64,000 bases of DNA from Streptomyces sp. NBC_00539 (GTDB taxonomy: Bacteria; Actinomycetota; Actinomycetes; Streptomycetales; Streptomycetaceae), in NCBI RefSeq assembly GCF_036346105.1, contig NZ_CP107811.1, positions 3,538,501-3,602,500 on the forward strand, in the 5' to 3' direction. Of the stretch, positions 27,075-36,580 are shown piece after piece. A program made the position numbers and the translations under genes. Within the stretch, counting starts at the first letter, position 1. Every line of letters begins with the position of its first letter. Under the pieces are notes generated by a model. It saw nothing but the letters and a program-made list of their open reading frames with translations, did no database searches and was not told where the DNA came from.

Positions 27075-27767
27075 ATGCACGACGCGACGACCAGCGGGGA
27101 CGGCGACCAGGAGCTGCTGGCGCGGCACGTGGCGGGGGATCCCGACGCCTTCTCGGAACTCGTGCGGCGGCACCGGGACCGGCTGTGGGCCGTGGCGCTG
27201 CGCACCCTCGGGGACCGGGAAGAGGCCGCCGACGCCGTACAGGACGCGCTCGTCTCCGCCTACCGGGCCGCACACACCTTCCGCGGGGACTCCGCCGTCA
27301 CCACCTGGCTCCACCGGATCACCGTCAACGCCTGCCTCGACCGGGCCCGCAAGGCTGCCTCCCGCAGGACGGCGCCCCTCGACGACACGGACCGGCTGGA
27401 GCGGCTCATGGAGCCGCACGAGTCCGCCGAGGCCCCCGCCGAGCGCCAGGACCTCCACCGGCAGCTGCTGGCAGCCCTCGGCACCCTCCCGGCAGAGCAG
27501 CGGGCCGCGCTCGTCCTGGTCGACATGCAGGGCTACCCCGTGGCCGAAGCCGCGCGCGTCCTCGGCGTCGCCGTCGGAACGGTCAAGAGCCGGTGTGCGC
27601 GGGGCCGGGCGAAACTGCTGCCGCTGCTCACTCATCTGCGCTCGAATGCCGCGGATAACACCTCCGCCGGGCGGGGAAGGAACCGGACGCCGGGGTCACC
27701 CGTCCCACCCGCAGAACCCAGGCAGCCAGACCCAGACGCAGTGAAGGGCGGAGGTGGACGACCGTGA
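27075..27767 (+). CDS. sigM: ECF RNA polymerase sigma factor SigM
   Basis: 230 residues. Sigma region 2 (DPDAFSELVRRHRDRLWAVALRTLGDREEAADAVQDALVSAYR split over residues ~17-60) and region 4 (LPAEQRAALVLVDMQGYPVAEAARVLGVAVGTVKSR) are clear; the C-terminus is a Pro/Arg-rich tail. The position between murJ and trxBA is that of sigM in mycobacteria (Rv3911) and Streptomyces. The ATG at 27075 fits GGAGG at 27061 better than the GTG at 27072. Its stop overlaps the anti-sigma start by four bases, implying translational coupling. The name is by synteny and domain type; the regulon cannot be read here. Confidence 0.88.
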   Translation: MHDATTSGDGDQELLARHVAGDPDAFSELVRRHRDRLWAVALRTLGDREEAADAVQDALVSAYRAAHTFRGDSAVTTWLHRITVNACLDRARKAASRRTAPLDDTDRLERLMEPHESAEAPAERQDLHRQLLAALGTLPAEQRAALVLVDMQGYPVAEAARVLGVAVGTVKSRCARGRAKLLPLLTHLRSNAADNTSAGRGRNRTPGSPVPPAEPRQPDPDAVKGGGGRP

Positions 27768-28693
27768 GCCCCACAACCGGCACGACCGGCACGATCCGGC
27801 ACCCGGACGTCGCGGAGATCTCCGACCTGACCGAAGGGCTGCTCTCACCGGCCCGCACCGCCGCCGTACGCAGCCACCTCGGCGACTGCGTCCTGTGCGC
27901 CGACGTCCTCGCCTCCCTCGAAGAGATCCGCTCCCTGCTGGGCACGCTGCCCGGGCCGAGCCGGATGCCCTCCGACGTCGCGGGCCGTATCGACGCCGCC
28001 CTCGCCGCCGAAGCGCTCCTGGACTCCACCTCGCAGCGCGCCCGGCCCACGCCCGGCCCCGCCGTTGCCCCCCGGCAGACGCCGCCGTCCGCCCCGGCAC
28101 GACCCGCGGGTCACCCGACCGGCCCAACCGGCCCCGGCCGACGCAGGGCACGCCGACGGATCGCCGTCCTCGCCGGCCTCGCGGGCGCGGCCGCCTGCGT
28201 ACTGGGCCTCGTCCTGTCCGGCGCCTTGGGCGCAGGCGATTCCCGCGACACCGTCGCCCGGACCGGTACCTCCGCCACCGCCACTCCGCCCGCCTCCGAC
28301 GGCTCCTACACGTCCGAGGGACTCCAGGGCAGCGTCCAGCACCTCCTCGCTTCCGCCGCGAAGCCGCAGAGCAAGCCCGAGGAGAGGAACAACACGTACG
28401 GGATGGAGAACACCTCCCCGGGCGTCCCCTCCGACACCTCCCCGGGCGTCGCCCCCGGCGAGCGGCAGGCCCCTCCCGTCCCGCCCTGCGTCCAGCGGGC
28501 CACCGGCCGTGCCGACACCCCGCTCGCCGCCGAGCACGGCAGCTACCAGGGCACGGACGTCTACCTCGTCGTCCTCGCGCACCCCGGTGATCCCGGGCGC
28601 GTGGACGCCTACCTCGTCCCCAGCGGCTGTGCGGACCCCCCCTCGGCGCCCCCCGGCAAGCCACTGCTCACCGGTACCTACGCCCGCCCCTGA
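27764..28693 (+). CDS. anti-sigma factor (zinc-finger type) paired with SigM
   Basis: 309 residues. The N-terminal domain has the ZAS motif VRSHLGDCVLCADV (His-x3-Cys-x2-Cys, about residue 42), which binds zinc in ECF anti-sigma factors. A Pro-rich linker leads to one membrane helix (RIAVLAGLAGAAACVLGLVLSGAL, about residue 132) and an exported Ser/Thr/Pro-rich C-terminal half with a DVYLVVLAHPGDPG... fold. Coupled to sigM by a GTGA overlap. It should hold SigM at the membrane until an envelope signal releases it; signal unknown. Corresponds in place to mycobacterial RsmA. Confidence 0.85.
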   Translation: MSPTTGTTGTIRHPDVAEISDLTEGLLSPARTAAVRSHLGDCVLCADVLASLEEIRSLLGTLPGPSRMPSDVAGRIDAALAAEALLDSTSQRARPTPGPAVAPRQTPPSAPARPAGHPTGPTGPGRRRARRRIAVLAGLAGAAACVLGLVLSGALGAGDSRDTVARTGTSATATPPASDGSYTSEGLQGSVQHLLASAAKPQSKPEERNNTYGMENTSPGVPSDTSPGVAPGERQAPPVPPCVQRATGRADTPLAAEHGSYQGTDVYLVVLAHPGDPGRVDAYLVPSGCADPPSAPPGKPLLTGTYARP

Positions 28694-28722
28694 CCCGTTC
28701 AGGTCTGAGCCGCGCCGGACCG

Positions 28723-28748
28723 GGAATGCGAGCGCCGTAGGATCCGTT
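28723..28748 (+). promoter_or_regulatory. SigR-type promoter of trxBA
   Basis: GGAAT (28723-28727, within GGGAAT) and GTT (28746-28748) separated by exactly 18 bases match the Streptomyces sigma-R consensus GGGAAT-N18-GTT. Disulfide stress releases SigR from RsrA and induces trxBA in this genus, so position and function agree. Confidence 0.85.
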
Positions 28749-28818
28749 GGGTGGGATGACAGTCCACACCGGCCCCCCGGTAGGCAGCACGCAGTCCGCA
28801 GAGACGAGGAACGAACCC

Positions 28819-29784
28819 GTGAGCGACGTCCGAAACGTGATCATCATCGGCTCCGGGCCGGCCGGTTACACGGCCGCCCTGTACACCGCACGCGCTTCGC
28901 TCAGCCCCCTGGTCTTCGAGGGTGCCGTCACCGCCGGCGGTGCGCTGATGAACACCACCGAGGTCGAGAACTTCCCCGGCTTCCAGGACGGCATCATGGG
29001 TCCTGACCTGATGGACAACATGCGTGGCCAGGCGGAGCGTTTCGGCGCCGAGCTCGTCCCCGACGACGTCGTGGCCGTGGACCTCACCGGTGAGATCAAG
29101 ACCGTCACCGACACCGCCGGAACCGTGCACCGCGCCAAGGCCGTGATCGTGACCACCGGTTCGCAGCACCGCAAGCTCGGTCTGCCCAACGAGGACGCGC
29201 TCTCCGGCCGAGGCGTCTCCTGGTGCGCCACCTGCGACGGGTTCTTCTTCAAGGACCAGGACATCGCCGTCGTCGGCGGCGGCGACACCGCGATGGAGGA
29301 AGCGACCTTCCTCTCCCGGTTCGCCAAGTCGGTCACCATCGTCCACCGCCGCGACAGCCTGCGCGCCTCCAAGGCCATGCAGGACCGCGCCTTCGCCGAC
29401 CCGAAGATCTCGTTCGCCTGGGACAGCGAGGTCGCCGAGATCCACGGCGAGCAGAAGCTCTCCGGTCTCACCCTGCGCAACACCAAGACCGGTGAGACCT
29501 CCGAGCTGCCCGTGACCGGTCTGTTCATCGCCGTCGGACACGACCCGCGTACCGAGCTGTTCACCGGCCAGCTGGACCTGGACGACGAGGGCTACCTCAA
29601 GGTCGACGCCCCGTCCACGCGCACCAACCTCACCGGCGTCTTCGGCGCGGGCGACGTCGTGGACCACACCTACCGTCAGGCGATCACCGCCGCCGGTACG
29701 GGCTGCTCCGCCGCCCTGGACGCGGAGCGCTACCTCGCCGCCCTCGCGGACGCCGAGCAGGCGCACGCGAACGCGACCGTCTGA
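28819..29784 (+). CDS. trxB: thioredoxin reductase
   Basis: 321 residues. FAD-binding [20 protein letters not shown] opens the protein; the redox-active pair is [11 protein letters not shown] (Cys-Ala-Thr-Cys, about residue 137); the NADPH loop is [15 protein letters not shown]; and the C-terminal FAD motif is [10 protein letters not shown]. It passes NADPH electrons to the thioredoxin encoded next. GTG 28819, preceded by GAGGAA, was chosen because the frame's upstream ATG at 28747 lies inside the SigR promoter. First gene of trxBA. Confidence 0.97.
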   Translation: MSDVRNVIIIGSGPAGYTAALYTARASLSPLVFEGAVTAGGALMNTTEVENFPGFQDGIMGPDLMDNMRGQAERFGAELVPDDVVAVDLTGEIKTVTDTAGTVHRAKAVIVTTGSQHRKLGLPNEDALSGRGVSWCATCDGFFFKDQDIAVVGGGDTAMEEATFLSRFAKSVTIVHRRDSLRASKAMQDRAFADPKISFAWDSEVAEIHGEQKLSGLTLRNTKTGETSELPVTGLFIAVGHDPRTELFTGQLDLDDEGYLKVDAPSTRTNLTGVFGAGDVVDHTYRQAITAAGTGCSAALDAERYLAALADAEQAHANATV

Positions 29785-29837
29785 CCCCCGCACCACCCCC
29801 ATCCCCACCCACACCCCGCAGGAAAAAGGAGGCCGCT

Positions 29838-30179
29838 GTGGCCGGCACCCTCAAGAACGTGACCGACGCCAGCTTCGATGCCGACGTCCTCGCCGCCGAC
29901 AAGCCCGTCCTGGTTGACTTCTGGGCCGCCTGGTGCGGCCCGTGCCGGCAGATCGCCCCGTCGCTGGAGGCCATCGCGGCCGAGTACGGCGACCAGATCG
30001 AGATCGTCAAGCTCAACATCGACGAGAACCCGGCCACGGCCGCCAAGTACGGCGTCATGTCCATTCCGACGCTGAACGTCTACCAGGGCGGCGAGGTCGT
30101 CAAGACCATCGTCGGTGCCAAGCCGAAGGCTGCCATCCTGCGCGACCTCGATCCTTTCGTCGAGGTCAAGACCGCCTGA
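29838..30179 (+). CDS. trxA: thioredoxin
   Basis: 113 residues with the canonical active site FWAAWCGPCRQIAPS (WCGPC, about residue 34) and the cis-Pro region SIPTLNVYQGG. Cytoplasmic disulfide reductase, partner of TrxB. A strong AAAAGGAGG precedes the GTG. A parS site follows one base after the stop, and that site overlaps the terminator stem. Confidence 0.97.
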   Translation: MAGTLKNVTDASFDADVLAADKPVLVDFWAAWCGPCRQIAPSLEAIAAEYGDQIEIVKLNIDENPATAAKYGVMSIPTLNVYQGGEVVKTIVGAKPKAAILRDLDPFVEVKTA

Positions 30180-30180
30180 T

Positions 30181-30194
30181 GTTTCACGTGAAAC
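30181..30194. other. parS centromere site 6
   Basis: Exact GTTTCACGTGAAAC one base after the trxA stop; its last three bases are the first bases of the trxA terminator stem. Confidence 0.95.
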
Positions 30195-30224
30195 GGGGCC
30201 GCTCCCTGAGGGAGCGGCCCCGTT
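30192..30224. terminator. trxA terminator (bidirectional)
   Basis: A near-perfect inverted repeat with 16-base arms (30192-30207 and 30209-30224; the centre must open into a small CTGAG loop) between convergent trxA and the GNAT gene. Confidence 0.85.
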
Positions 30225-30242
30225 CGCACATCCGGCCGCTGC

Positions 30243-30866
30243 TCACAGCGGGCGCAGGGCCGGTTCCTTCCGCGCCCGCGCCCCGCCCAGCAGGCGGTCC
30301 AGGGCGAGTTCCACGTCTTCCTTCCAGGACAACGTCGAGCGCAGTTCCAGTCGGAGCCGGGGATGCACCGGATGCGGTCGTACCGTCTTGAAGCCCACGG
30401 ACAGCAGGTGGTCTGCCGGGAGCAGACAGGCCGGCCGCTCCCACTGCGCATCGCCGAACGCCTCGATCGCCCGGAAACCACGCCGTAGCAGATCCTTTGC
30501 CACCGTCTGGACCATCACCCGTCCCAAACCCTGCCCCTGATACCCCGGCATGATCCACGCCGTGATGAGCTGGACGGCGTCAGGGGAGACCGGGCTCGTC
30601 GGGAACGCCGTCGCACGCGGCACGTAGGCCGGGGGCGCGTACAGAACGAAGCCCACGGGGACGTCGTCCACATAGACGACGCGGCCGCACGATCCCCATT
30701 CCAACAGGACGGCGGAGATCCAGGCCTCCTTCTCCAGCTCAGCGGTTCCCGCCTTCACGGCGGCCTCACCACTGACCGGATCCAGCTCCCAGAACACGCA
30801 GGTCCGGCAACGCCGGGGAAGGTCCTGGAGGTTGTCCAGCGTGAGCGGTACCAACCGACGACCCAT
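30243..30866 (-). CDS. GNAT-family acetyltransferase
   Basis: 207 residues. Motif A is visible as ITAWIMPGYQGQGLGRVMVQTVAKDLL (Q-G-Q-G-L-G, about residue 112), with a preceding strand pair and the CLLPADHLLSVGFKTVRPHP end region. The N-terminal part (DNLQDLPRRCRTCVFWELDPV) is characteristic of a group conserved beside parB in Streptomyces and mycobacteria (cf. Rv3916c-Rv3917c region). Substrate unknown. It follows parB on the same strand after a hairpin. Confidence 0.85.
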   Translation of the reverse strand: MGRRLVPLTLDNLQDLPRRCRTCVFWELDPVSGEAAVKAGTAELEKEAWISAVLLEWGSCGRVVYVDDVPVGFVLYAPPAYVPRATAFPTSPVSPDAVQLITAWIMPGYQGQGLGRVMVQTVAKDLLRRGFRAIEAFGDAQWERPACLLPADHLLSVGFKTVRPHPVHPRLRLELRSTLSWKEDVELALDRLLGGARARKEPALRPL

Positions 30867-30892
30867 ACACGCATCGTATCCGCTACGACAAA

Positions 30893-30931
30893 GAGGCGAG
30901 CCATACCGGCTCGCACCGTACGACTCGCCTC
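30893..30931. terminator. hairpins downstream of parB
   Basis: Two alternative stems share sequence: GAGGCGAG (30893-30900) with CTCGCCTC (30924-30931), and GCGAGCC (30896-30902) with GGCTCGC (30908-30914). Located between the parB stop and the GNAT start; the mutually exclusive pairing suggests partial termination. Confidence 0.55.
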
Positions 30932-30956
30932 CCGACTCCCCGGCCGGACTCCCGGG

Positions 30957-32057
30957 TCACTCTCCGGAAAGCCCCTGTTCCAGGACCCGGCCCTCGCCCG
31001 GCGCCAGCGTCCCGAGGATCCGCTCCAGATCCTCCATCGAGGCGAACTCGACGGTGATCTTGCCCTTCTTCTGACCGAGATCCACCTTCACCCGCGTCTC
31101 GAACCGGTCCGACAGCCGCGTCGCCAGTTCACTGAGCGCCGGAGCCACCCGGGCACCCGCCCGCGGGCCCTTCGGCTTCACCGGGCTCTCCGGCTCAGAC
31201 CCCATCAGCGACACGATCTCCTCGACCGCGCGCACCGACAGGCCCTCGGCCACGATCCGGTGCGCCAGGCGGTCCTGCGCCTCGGAGTCCTCCACCGACA
31301 GCAGCGCCCGCGCGTGTCCCGCCGAGAGCACCCCCGCGGCCACCCGCCGCTGCACCGGGGCGGAGAGCCTCAGCAGTCGCAGCGTGTTCGACACCTGCGG
31401 ACGCGACCGCCCGATCCGGTCCGCCAGCTGGTCGTGGGTGCAGTGGAAGTCCTGCAGCAGCTGGTCGTACGCGGCGGCTTCCTCCAGCGGGTTGAGCTGC
31501 GCCCGGTGCAGGTTCTCCAAGAGGGCGTCCAGCAGCAGCTTCTCGTCGTCCGTCGCCCGGATGATCGCCGGAATCCGGTCCAGTCCGGCTTCACGGCACG
31601 CGCGCCAGCGGCGCTCACCCATGATCAGCTCGTAACGGCCCGGCCCGGACTGCCTCACGACGACCGGCTGGAGCAGACCCACCTCCCTGATGGAGGTCAC
31701 CAGTTCGGCCAGCGCGTCCTCGTCGAACACCTCACGAGGCTGCCGCGGGTTGGGCGTGATGGCGTCCATCGGGAGCTCCGCGAACGTCGCCCCCGCCACC
31801 TCGTCGGCCGGTGCCGCCGGCTCCGGTACGAGCGTCGGCAGTGCTTCGCCGTCGGCTGCGGCCGGGGGAGCCCCCAGCGCGCCATCGGTCTGTGCCAGCG
31901 CCGCCAGCTTCGCCGCAGCGATTCCGCGCTCCGACGTCAGCACCGGCAGCGCCGACGGTGACGTCGACCCGGCACCCACCATGGGCGTCTTCTCCTGGGG
32001 AGCGGCGGGAATCAGCGCGCCGAGCCCCCGCCCCAGACCCCTACGTCGCTCACTCAC
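30957..32057 (-). CDS. parB: chromosome partitioning protein ParB
   Basis: 366 residues. After [14 protein letters not shown], the CTPase domain shows the box II and III motifs (GLLQPVVVR and [15 protein letters not shown]) and [19 protein letters not shown]; the parS-reading helix-turn-helix follows ([22 protein letters not shown]), then a linker and a C-terminal dimer domain. It loads on the eight parS sites of this window, spreads, and organises origins for segregation into spores. Start is GTG, overlapping the parA stop (GTGA). Confidence 0.97.
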   Translation of the reverse strand: MSERRRGLGRGLGALIPAAPQEKTPMVGAGSTSPSALPVLTSERGIAAAKLAALAQTDGALGAPPAAADGEALPTLVPEPAAPADEVAGATFAELPMDAITPNPRQPREVFDEDALAELVTSIREVGLLQPVVVRQSGPGRYELIMGERRWRACREAGLDRIPAIIRATDDEKLLLDALLENLHRAQLNPLEEAAAYDQLLQDFHCTHDQLADRIGRSRPQVSNTLRLLRLSAPVQRRVAAGVLSAGHARALLSVEDSEAQDRLAHRIVAEGLSVRAVEEIVSLMGSEPESPVKPKGPRAGARVAPALSELATRLSDRFETRVKVDLGQKKGKITVEFASMEDLERILGTLAPGEGRVLEQGLSGE

Positions 32058-33163
32058 TGGATCCCCTCCGCCATACTCTGTGTGCTGTTCATGCCGGCCC
32101 CCAGATGGGCGTGCCGGGCGTCGTAATGGATTCCGGCTCCCCGCAGCGCGATCTCCCGCGCCGCTTCCAGATAGGAGAGGGAGCCGCTGGAACCCGGGTC
32201 GTAGGTGAGCACCGTCTGCCCGTAGCTGGGCGCCTCCGAGATGCGTACCGAGCGCGGGATGCTGGTCCGCAGCACCTCCTTGCCGAAGTGCGTGCGGACC
32301 TCCTCCGCCACCTGCGAGGCCAGCCGCGTCCTGCCGTCGTACATCGTCAACAGGATCGTGGACACGTGCAGCGACTGGTTCAGGTGGGCCCGCACCAGGT
32401 CGACGTTGCGCAGCAGCTGACCCAGGCCCTCCAGCGCGTAGTACTCACACTGGATCGGGATCAGCACCTCCGCTCCCGCCACCAGCGCATTCACCGTGAG
32501 CAGTCCCAGCGACGGCGGGCAGTCGATCAGGATGTAGTCGAGCGGCTGCTCGTACGCCTGGATCGCCCGCTGGAGCCGGCTCTCCCGCGCCACCAGCGAG
32601 ACCAGCTCGATCTCCGCGCCCGCCAGATCGATCGTGGCCGGGGCACAGAACAGGCCCTCCACATCCACCACGGGCTGGACGACCTCCAGCAGCGGCCGGC
32701 TGTCCACGAGCACGTCGTAGATGGAGGGCACGTCCGCGTGGTGATCGATGCCGAGTGCCGTGGACGCGTTGCCCTGCGGATCGAGGTCGATGACCAGGAC
32801 CTTGGCCCCGTGAAGGGCCAGCGAAGCCGCCAGGTTCACGGTCGTCGTGGTCTTGCCGACGCCGCCCTTCTGGTTGGCCACCACCATCACCCGGGTCTGC
32901 GCCGGCCGCGGCAGCGGTTCACCCGCCCGTCCCAGGGCGTCCACCGCCAGCTGGGCGGCCCGCCCGGTGGGGGCGTCGTCGTTGTCCACAAGGGGCGGAG
33001 GCGGCATCTCTTCCCCAGCGGTAGCGGGGGCAGGAACGTCCTCGCCCGGCGATTCAGAGCGGGGACCGGGGACCGGGTCGGCCATCGGCCCCGCGAGGTT
33101 GGCGTCGGACCGCACGGTGTCACTCTCCTCGGCATCAGGCTCGCGATGAACAGAGCCTGCCAT
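32054..33163 (-). CDS. parA: chromosome partitioning ATPase ParA
   Basis: 369 residues from ATG 33163. The deviant Walker A is [19 protein letters not shown], followed by [14 protein letters not shown] (A') and [18 protein letters not shown] (B). An N-terminal acidic/Pro-rich extension of ~95 residues precedes the ATPase core. ParA forms apical filaments in aerial hyphae and positions ParB-origin complexes. The start is uncertain: neither ATG 33163 nor an in-frame ATG about 75 bases downstream has a convincing ribosome site, and the frame stays open to 33457 across a parS. Operon with parB. Confidence 0.93.
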   Translation of the reverse strand: MAGSVHREPDAEESDTVRSDANLAGPMADPVPGPRSESPGEDVPAPATAGEEMPPPPLVDNDDAPTGRAAQLAVDALGRAGEPLPRPAQTRVMVVANQKGGVGKTTTTVNLAASLALHGAKVLVIDLDPQGNASTALGIDHHADVPSIYDVLVDSRPLLEVVQPVVDVEGLFCAPATIDLAGAEIELVSLVARESRLQRAIQAYEQPLDYILIDCPPSLGLLTVNALVAGAEVLIPIQCEYYALEGLGQLLRNVDLVRAHLNQSLHVSTILLTMYDGRTRLASQVAEEVRTHFGKEVLRTSIPRSVRISEAPSYGQTVLTYDPGSSGSLSYLEAAREIALRGAGIHYDARHAHLGAGMNSTQSMAEGIQ

Positions 33164-33309
33164 GTCACCCGGGTCACGAACCAGCGGGGCCCGAACTCCT
33201 GTGGATGAATCCACCGATGTGGACAACTGCGTCACCCCCGCGCCGTCGCGCGGGCGGGGGGACGCGGCCTCACGACCGCGGCTGATGATTCCGTGCAGCA
33301 GGGAGCGAC

Positions 33310-33323
33310 GTTTCACGTGAAAC
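33310..33323. other. parS centromere site 7
   Basis: Exact GTTTCACGTGAAAC in the leader/promoter gap between rsmG and parA (33164-33428), 147 bases from the chosen parA start. ParB bound here could affect parAB transcription. No other clear element was identified in this gap. Confidence 0.95.
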
Positions 33324-33428
33324 ACGATGCCCGGACACTGACTTCCGCCCGCTACGACACTCCGAAATCCATACCTATAGGGCCCAACACGCCTGAAATG
33401 GCGCGGGCCGACCCCAAAGGGACGATCA

Positions 33429-34145
33429 TCAACGGCGGCGCCGGGTCCGCCCCACACGAGCCGCCTTCGCCCGCTTGGCCGCGAACCTGACCCCGCCGGG
33501 GCTCTCGCCCACCTCGACGCGCACCACCGTCGTCAGCGGGTCCACGACACCCTCTCCGACCTGGAGGACCGAGGTCTTCACCACACCCAGCTTCGTCAGC
33601 GCCGCCTTGGCCGCCACCAGCTCCTCGTCGGCGGTGTCACCCTTGAGCGCCAGCATCTCCCCGTAAGGACGCAGCAGCGGCACGCCCCAGCCGGCCAGCC
33701 GGTCCAGCGGAGCCACCGCACGAGCCGTCACGACATGGACGGGCTGGAGCTTGCCGAGCACCTCTTCGGCCCGACCGCGCACCACGGTGACGTGGTCCAG
33801 GCCCAGCAGCTCGACCGCTTCCTGGAGGAAATTGGTCCGCCGCAGCAGGGGCTCCAGCAAGGTGATCTTGAGGTCCCTGCGCACCAGAGCCAGCGGGATG
33901 CCCGGCAGCCCGGCGCCCGAGCCCACGTCACACACCGAGACGCCTTCGGGCACGGCCTCCGACAGCACCGCGCAGTTCAGCAGGTGCCTCTCCCAGAGCC
34001 GGGGCACCTCACGCGGGCCGATCAGGCCGCGCTTGACCCCCGCGTCCGCCAGCAGCTCCGCATACCGCACGGCTTCCGGGAAAAACTCGCCGAATACCGC
34101 ACGCGCCTCTTCAGGCGCCGGGGGAAGCTCTGCTGCCTCCGTCAC
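33429..34145 (-). CDS. rsmG: 16S rRNA (guanine527-N7)-methyltransferase
   Basis: 238 residues. Class I SAM-binding motif VSVCDVGSGAGLPGIPLALV (about residue 68), then KITLLEPLLRRTNFLQE and VVTARAVAPLDRL, all typical of RsmG (GidB). It methylates G527 of 16S rRNA; loss gives low-level streptomycin resistance in Streptomyces. GTG start with GGAAGGAC upstream. A basic Lys/Arg tail (AKRAKAARVGRTRRRR) ends the chain. Lies between the jag terminator and parA. Confidence 0.96.
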   Translation of the reverse strand: MTEAAELPPAPEEARAVFGEFFPEAVRYAELLADAGVKRGLIGPREVPRLWERHLLNCAVLSEAVPEGVSVCDVGSGAGLPGIPLALVRRDLKITLLEPLLRRTNFLQEAVELLGLDHVTVVRGRAEEVLGKLQPVHVVTARAVAPLDRLAGWGVPLLRPYGEMLALKGDTADEELVAAKAALTKLGVVKTSVLQVGEGVVDPLTTVVRVEVGESPGGVRFAAKRAKAARVGRTRRRR

Positions 34146-34209
34146 GGGGACCGTCCTTCCGTACAGAACTCACTCTTCACACAACGGGCACTGCCAGGCT
34201 TACAAACAT

Positions 34210-34238
34210 CGGCCCCGCCTGCGATACAGACGGGGCCG
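34210..34238. terminator. terminator after jag
   Basis: Arms CGGCCCCG (34210-34217) and CGGGGCCG (34231-34238) continue, after one mismatch, with three more pairs around a five-base loop. Located between jag and rsmG. Confidence 0.7.
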
Positions 34239-34254
34239 ACCACACGCGTTCCGG

Positions 34255-34767
34255 TCAGGCCGGGAGCACAACGACGAAGCGCTGCGGCTCCTCGCCCTCG
34301 GACTCGCTCTTGAGACCGGCGGCCGCCACGGCGTCGTGGACGACCTTCCGCTCGAACGGCGTCATCGGCGCCAGCTTGAGCGGCTCACCCGAAGCCTTCA
34401 CATCGGCCGCCGCCTGGGCGCCCAGCGCCGCCAGCTCCTCGCGCTTCTTGGCGCGGAACCCGGCGATGTCCAGCATCAGCCGGCTGCGGTCCCCGGTCTC
34501 CCGGTGCACGGCGAGGCGGGTCAGCTCCTGCAGGGCCTCCAGAACCTCACCGTCGCGGCCCACGAGCTTCTGCAGGTCGCGGCCGGCGGAGTCACTGACG
34601 ATCGACACCGCGGCCCGGTCGGCCTCGACGTCCATGTCGATGTCGCCGTCCAGATCGGCGATGTCCAGCAGGCCCTCAAGGTAGTCGGCCGCGATCTCGC
34701 CCTCCTGCTCAAGGCGGGTCAAGGTGTCGCCGCCCTCAGCGGCGGCGGTGGTGGTGCCTTCCGTCAC
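34255..34767 (-). CDS. khpB: Jag/KhpB RNA-binding protein (KH-R3H)
   Basis: 170 residues. A KH-like domain (SDSAGRDLQKLVGRDGEVLEALQELTRLAV with the GRDG loop) is followed by an R3H domain (LAPMTPFERKVVHDAVAAAGL). The Jag_N domain seen in Firmicutes is absent and replaced by an acidic N-terminus. KhpB binds small RNAs and influences cell-wall synthesis in Firmicutes; the actinobacterial role is less clear. The GTG start lies 30 bases after the yidC stop with AAGGAG upstream. Confidence 0.9.
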   Translation of the reverse strand: MTEGTTTAAAEGGDTLTRLEQEGEIAADYLEGLLDIADLDGDIDMDVEADRAAVSIVSDSAGRDLQKLVGRDGEVLEALQELTRLAVHRETGDRSRLMLDIAGFRAKKREELAALGAQAAADVKASGEPLKLAPMTPFERKVVHDAVAAAGLKSESEGEEPQRFVVVLPA

Positions 34768-34797
34768 GGGAGGGGCTCCTTCTTGCTTCTTGGAGGG

Positions 34798-35904
34798 CTA
34801 CTTCTTGGTGGGCTTGCTGGGAGGCGTCTGACGCTTCGCCTTCGTCTGCCGCTTCGGCTGCTGCCGCTTGGTGGCGACACCGCCGCTCGCCGCATCCGCG
34901 TCGGCCGTCGCCTCGACGCTGCTGATCACGGAGCCGTCCGGCTGCGCGGCCATGCCCTGCTTCGTCAGCGCCGTGATGAACTTGCGCTCGTTGTCGTTGC
35001 GGTCCGGACCCTTGGCCACGATCGCCGCGACGATCTTCTTCTTGCCCCGGCCCTTGAGCTGACCGTGCGTGCTGACGTGCTTGAGCAGGCGGGTCAGGTA
35101 CTGGTCCTGGGCCTTGCTGCCCGGCGTCGGGTTCTGGTTGATCACGTACATCTGCTGGCCCATGGTCCACACGTTCGTGGTCAGCCAGTAGACGAGGACG
35201 CCGACGGGGAAGTTGATGCCCATGAAGGCGAAGATCAGCGGGAAGATGTACATCAGCATCTTCTGCTGCTGCATGAACGGCGTCTTGACCGAGAGGTCTA
35301 CGTTCTTCTGCATCAGCTGACGCTGGGTGTAGAACTGCGACAGCGACATCATGATGATCATGACCGCGGTCACGATCCGGACGTCCATCAAGGAGGCGCC
35401 GAGCGCGGCGACCTTCTCCTCGCTGTCGGTGAACTTCGCCGCCAGCGGGGCACCGAAGATGTGCGCCTGACGCGCGCTCTCCAGCAGCGACTGGTTGATG
35501 ACGCCGATGGTCTTGCCGTTGGCGATGGCCGAGAGCACGTGGTAGAGCGCGAAGAAGAACGGGGACTGCGCCAGGATGGGAAGGCACGAGGACAACGGGT
35601 TGGTACCCGTCTCCTTGTACAGCTTCATCATCTCTTCGGACTGACGCTGCTTGTCGTTCTTGTAGCGCTCCTGGATCGCCTTCATCTTCGGCTGGAGCGC
35701 CTGCATGCCACGCGTCGCCTTGATCTGCTTCACGAAGAGCGGGATCAGGCAGATACGGATCAAGACCACCAGGGACACGATGGACAGGCCCCAGGCCCAT
35801 CCGCTGTCGGGGCCGAAGATCGCGCCGTACAGCGAGTGGAACTGGACGATGACCCACGAGACGGGTGTGGTGATGAAACTGAACAGACTGGCAATCGTGT
35901 CCAC
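34798..35904 (-). CDS. yidC: membrane protein insertase YidC
   Basis: 368 residues. The conserved YidC/Oxa1 core is present: [42 protein letters not shown] with the groove arginine, then [19 protein letters not shown] and [24 protein letters not shown]. No large periplasmic domain, as expected for Gram-positives. The C-terminus is a Lys/Arg/Gln-rich tail that likely contacts ribosomes. The GTG start is 3 bases after the yidD stop, with AAGGAG inside the yidD end. Confidence 0.96.
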   Translation of the reverse strand: MDTIASLFSFITTPVSWVIVQFHSLYGAIFGPDSGWAWGLSIVSLVVLIRICLIPLFVKQIKATRGMQALQPKMKAIQERYKNDKQRQSEEMMKLYKETGTNPLSSCLPILAQSPFFFALYHVLSAIANGKTIGVINQSLLESARQAHIFGAPLAAKFTDSEEKVAALGASLMDVRIVTAVMIIMMSLSQFYTQRQLMQKNVDLSVKTPFMQQQKMLMYIFPLIFAFMGINFPVGVLVYWLTTNVWTMGQQMYVINQNPTPGSKAQDQYLTRLLKHVSTHGQLKGRGKKKIVAAIVAKGPDRNDNERKFITALTKQGMAAQPDGSVISSVEATADADAASGGVATKRQQPKRQTKAKRQTPPSKPTKK

Positions 35905-35907
35905 TAA

Positions 35908-36189
35908 TCAGGCTCCTTGAGCATTGCGAGATCTACGCAACGCACTGCGCAGCTGCTCGTGCCAACGCGGGCGTTTCCGGGGTGGGACATGATCCACACC
36001 ACCCGGGGACCACGGATTGCACCGGAGGATCCGCCAGGCGGTAAGAACCGTCCCCTTCACCGCACCATGCCGGTCGATGGCCGTGTACCCGTAGTGCGAG
36101 CACGAAGGGTAGTAGCGGCACACCGGGCCGAGCAGCGGACTGATCGTCCACTGGTACAGCTTGATCAAAGCGAGCAGCGGGTACTTCAT
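35908..36189 (-). CDS. yidD: membrane protein insertion efficiency factor YidD
   Basis: 93 residues with the signature [32 protein letters not shown] and the Cys residues of the family (CRYYPSC). YidD helps YidC-dependent insertion. It overlaps the rnpA stop by four bases (ATGA) and is followed at once by yidC, the classical rpmH-rnpA-yidD-yidC order. Confidence 0.95.
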   Translation of the reverse strand: MKYPLLALIKLYQWTISPLLGPVCRYYPSCSHYGYTAIDRHGAVKGTVLTAWRILRCNPWSPGGVDHVPPRKRPRWHEQLRSALRRSRNAQGA

Positions 36190-36560
36190 CGAGCCACGCC
36201 TCCCAGGAGCCGCTGGAGAGCGGCGTCCAGGTCACGGGCCAGCTCGTCGAGGCCGGCGTCACCCGCACCGGGCAGAGCCCGTACCACCACCAGGCTACCG
36301 GCGGGCAGCTGGGACAGCCGCTCCCGGACGAGATGGCGCAGACGGCGCTTGACCCGGTTCCGTACGACGGCGTTGCCGACAGCCTTGCTGACGACGAAAC
36401 CCGCACGCGTCGAGGGATCGATCTCCCCCGCCACGTGCGGGTCCGTTGCACCGCTTGTACGTAGGTGGACGACGAGGAGCGGGCGTCCAGCCCGCCGCCC
36501 CCGCCGTACCGCGCTCGCGAAGTCCTCGCGCCGCCTCAGCCGATTTTCGGGAGACAGCAC
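36186..36560 (-). CDS. rnpA: ribonuclease P protein component
   Basis: 124 residues from GTG 36560. The protein starts [20 protein letters not shown] and has the RNR signature [26 protein letters not shown] that contacts the RNA subunit. It assists RnpB in cleaving tRNA 5' leaders. The start was chosen by family alignment; the ribosome site is poor and the frame stays open upstream through rpmH. Confidence 0.95.
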   Translation of the reverse strand: MLSPENRLRRREDFASAVRRGRRAGRPLLVVHLRTSGATDPHVAGEIDPSTRAGFVVSKAVGNAVVRNRVKRRLRHLVRERLSQLPAGSLVVVRALPGAGDAGLDELARDLDAALQRLLGGVAR

Positions 36561-36580
36561 GACGTCACGACCCGCGCGTG

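Noticed and set aside
28747-28818. trxB starting at ATG 28747
   Set aside because: Lies within the SigR promoter, so the codon could not be transcribed from it.
33164-33457. ParA starting at 33457
   Set aside because: It would run through parS site 7 and the promoter gap and add about 100 unrelated residues.
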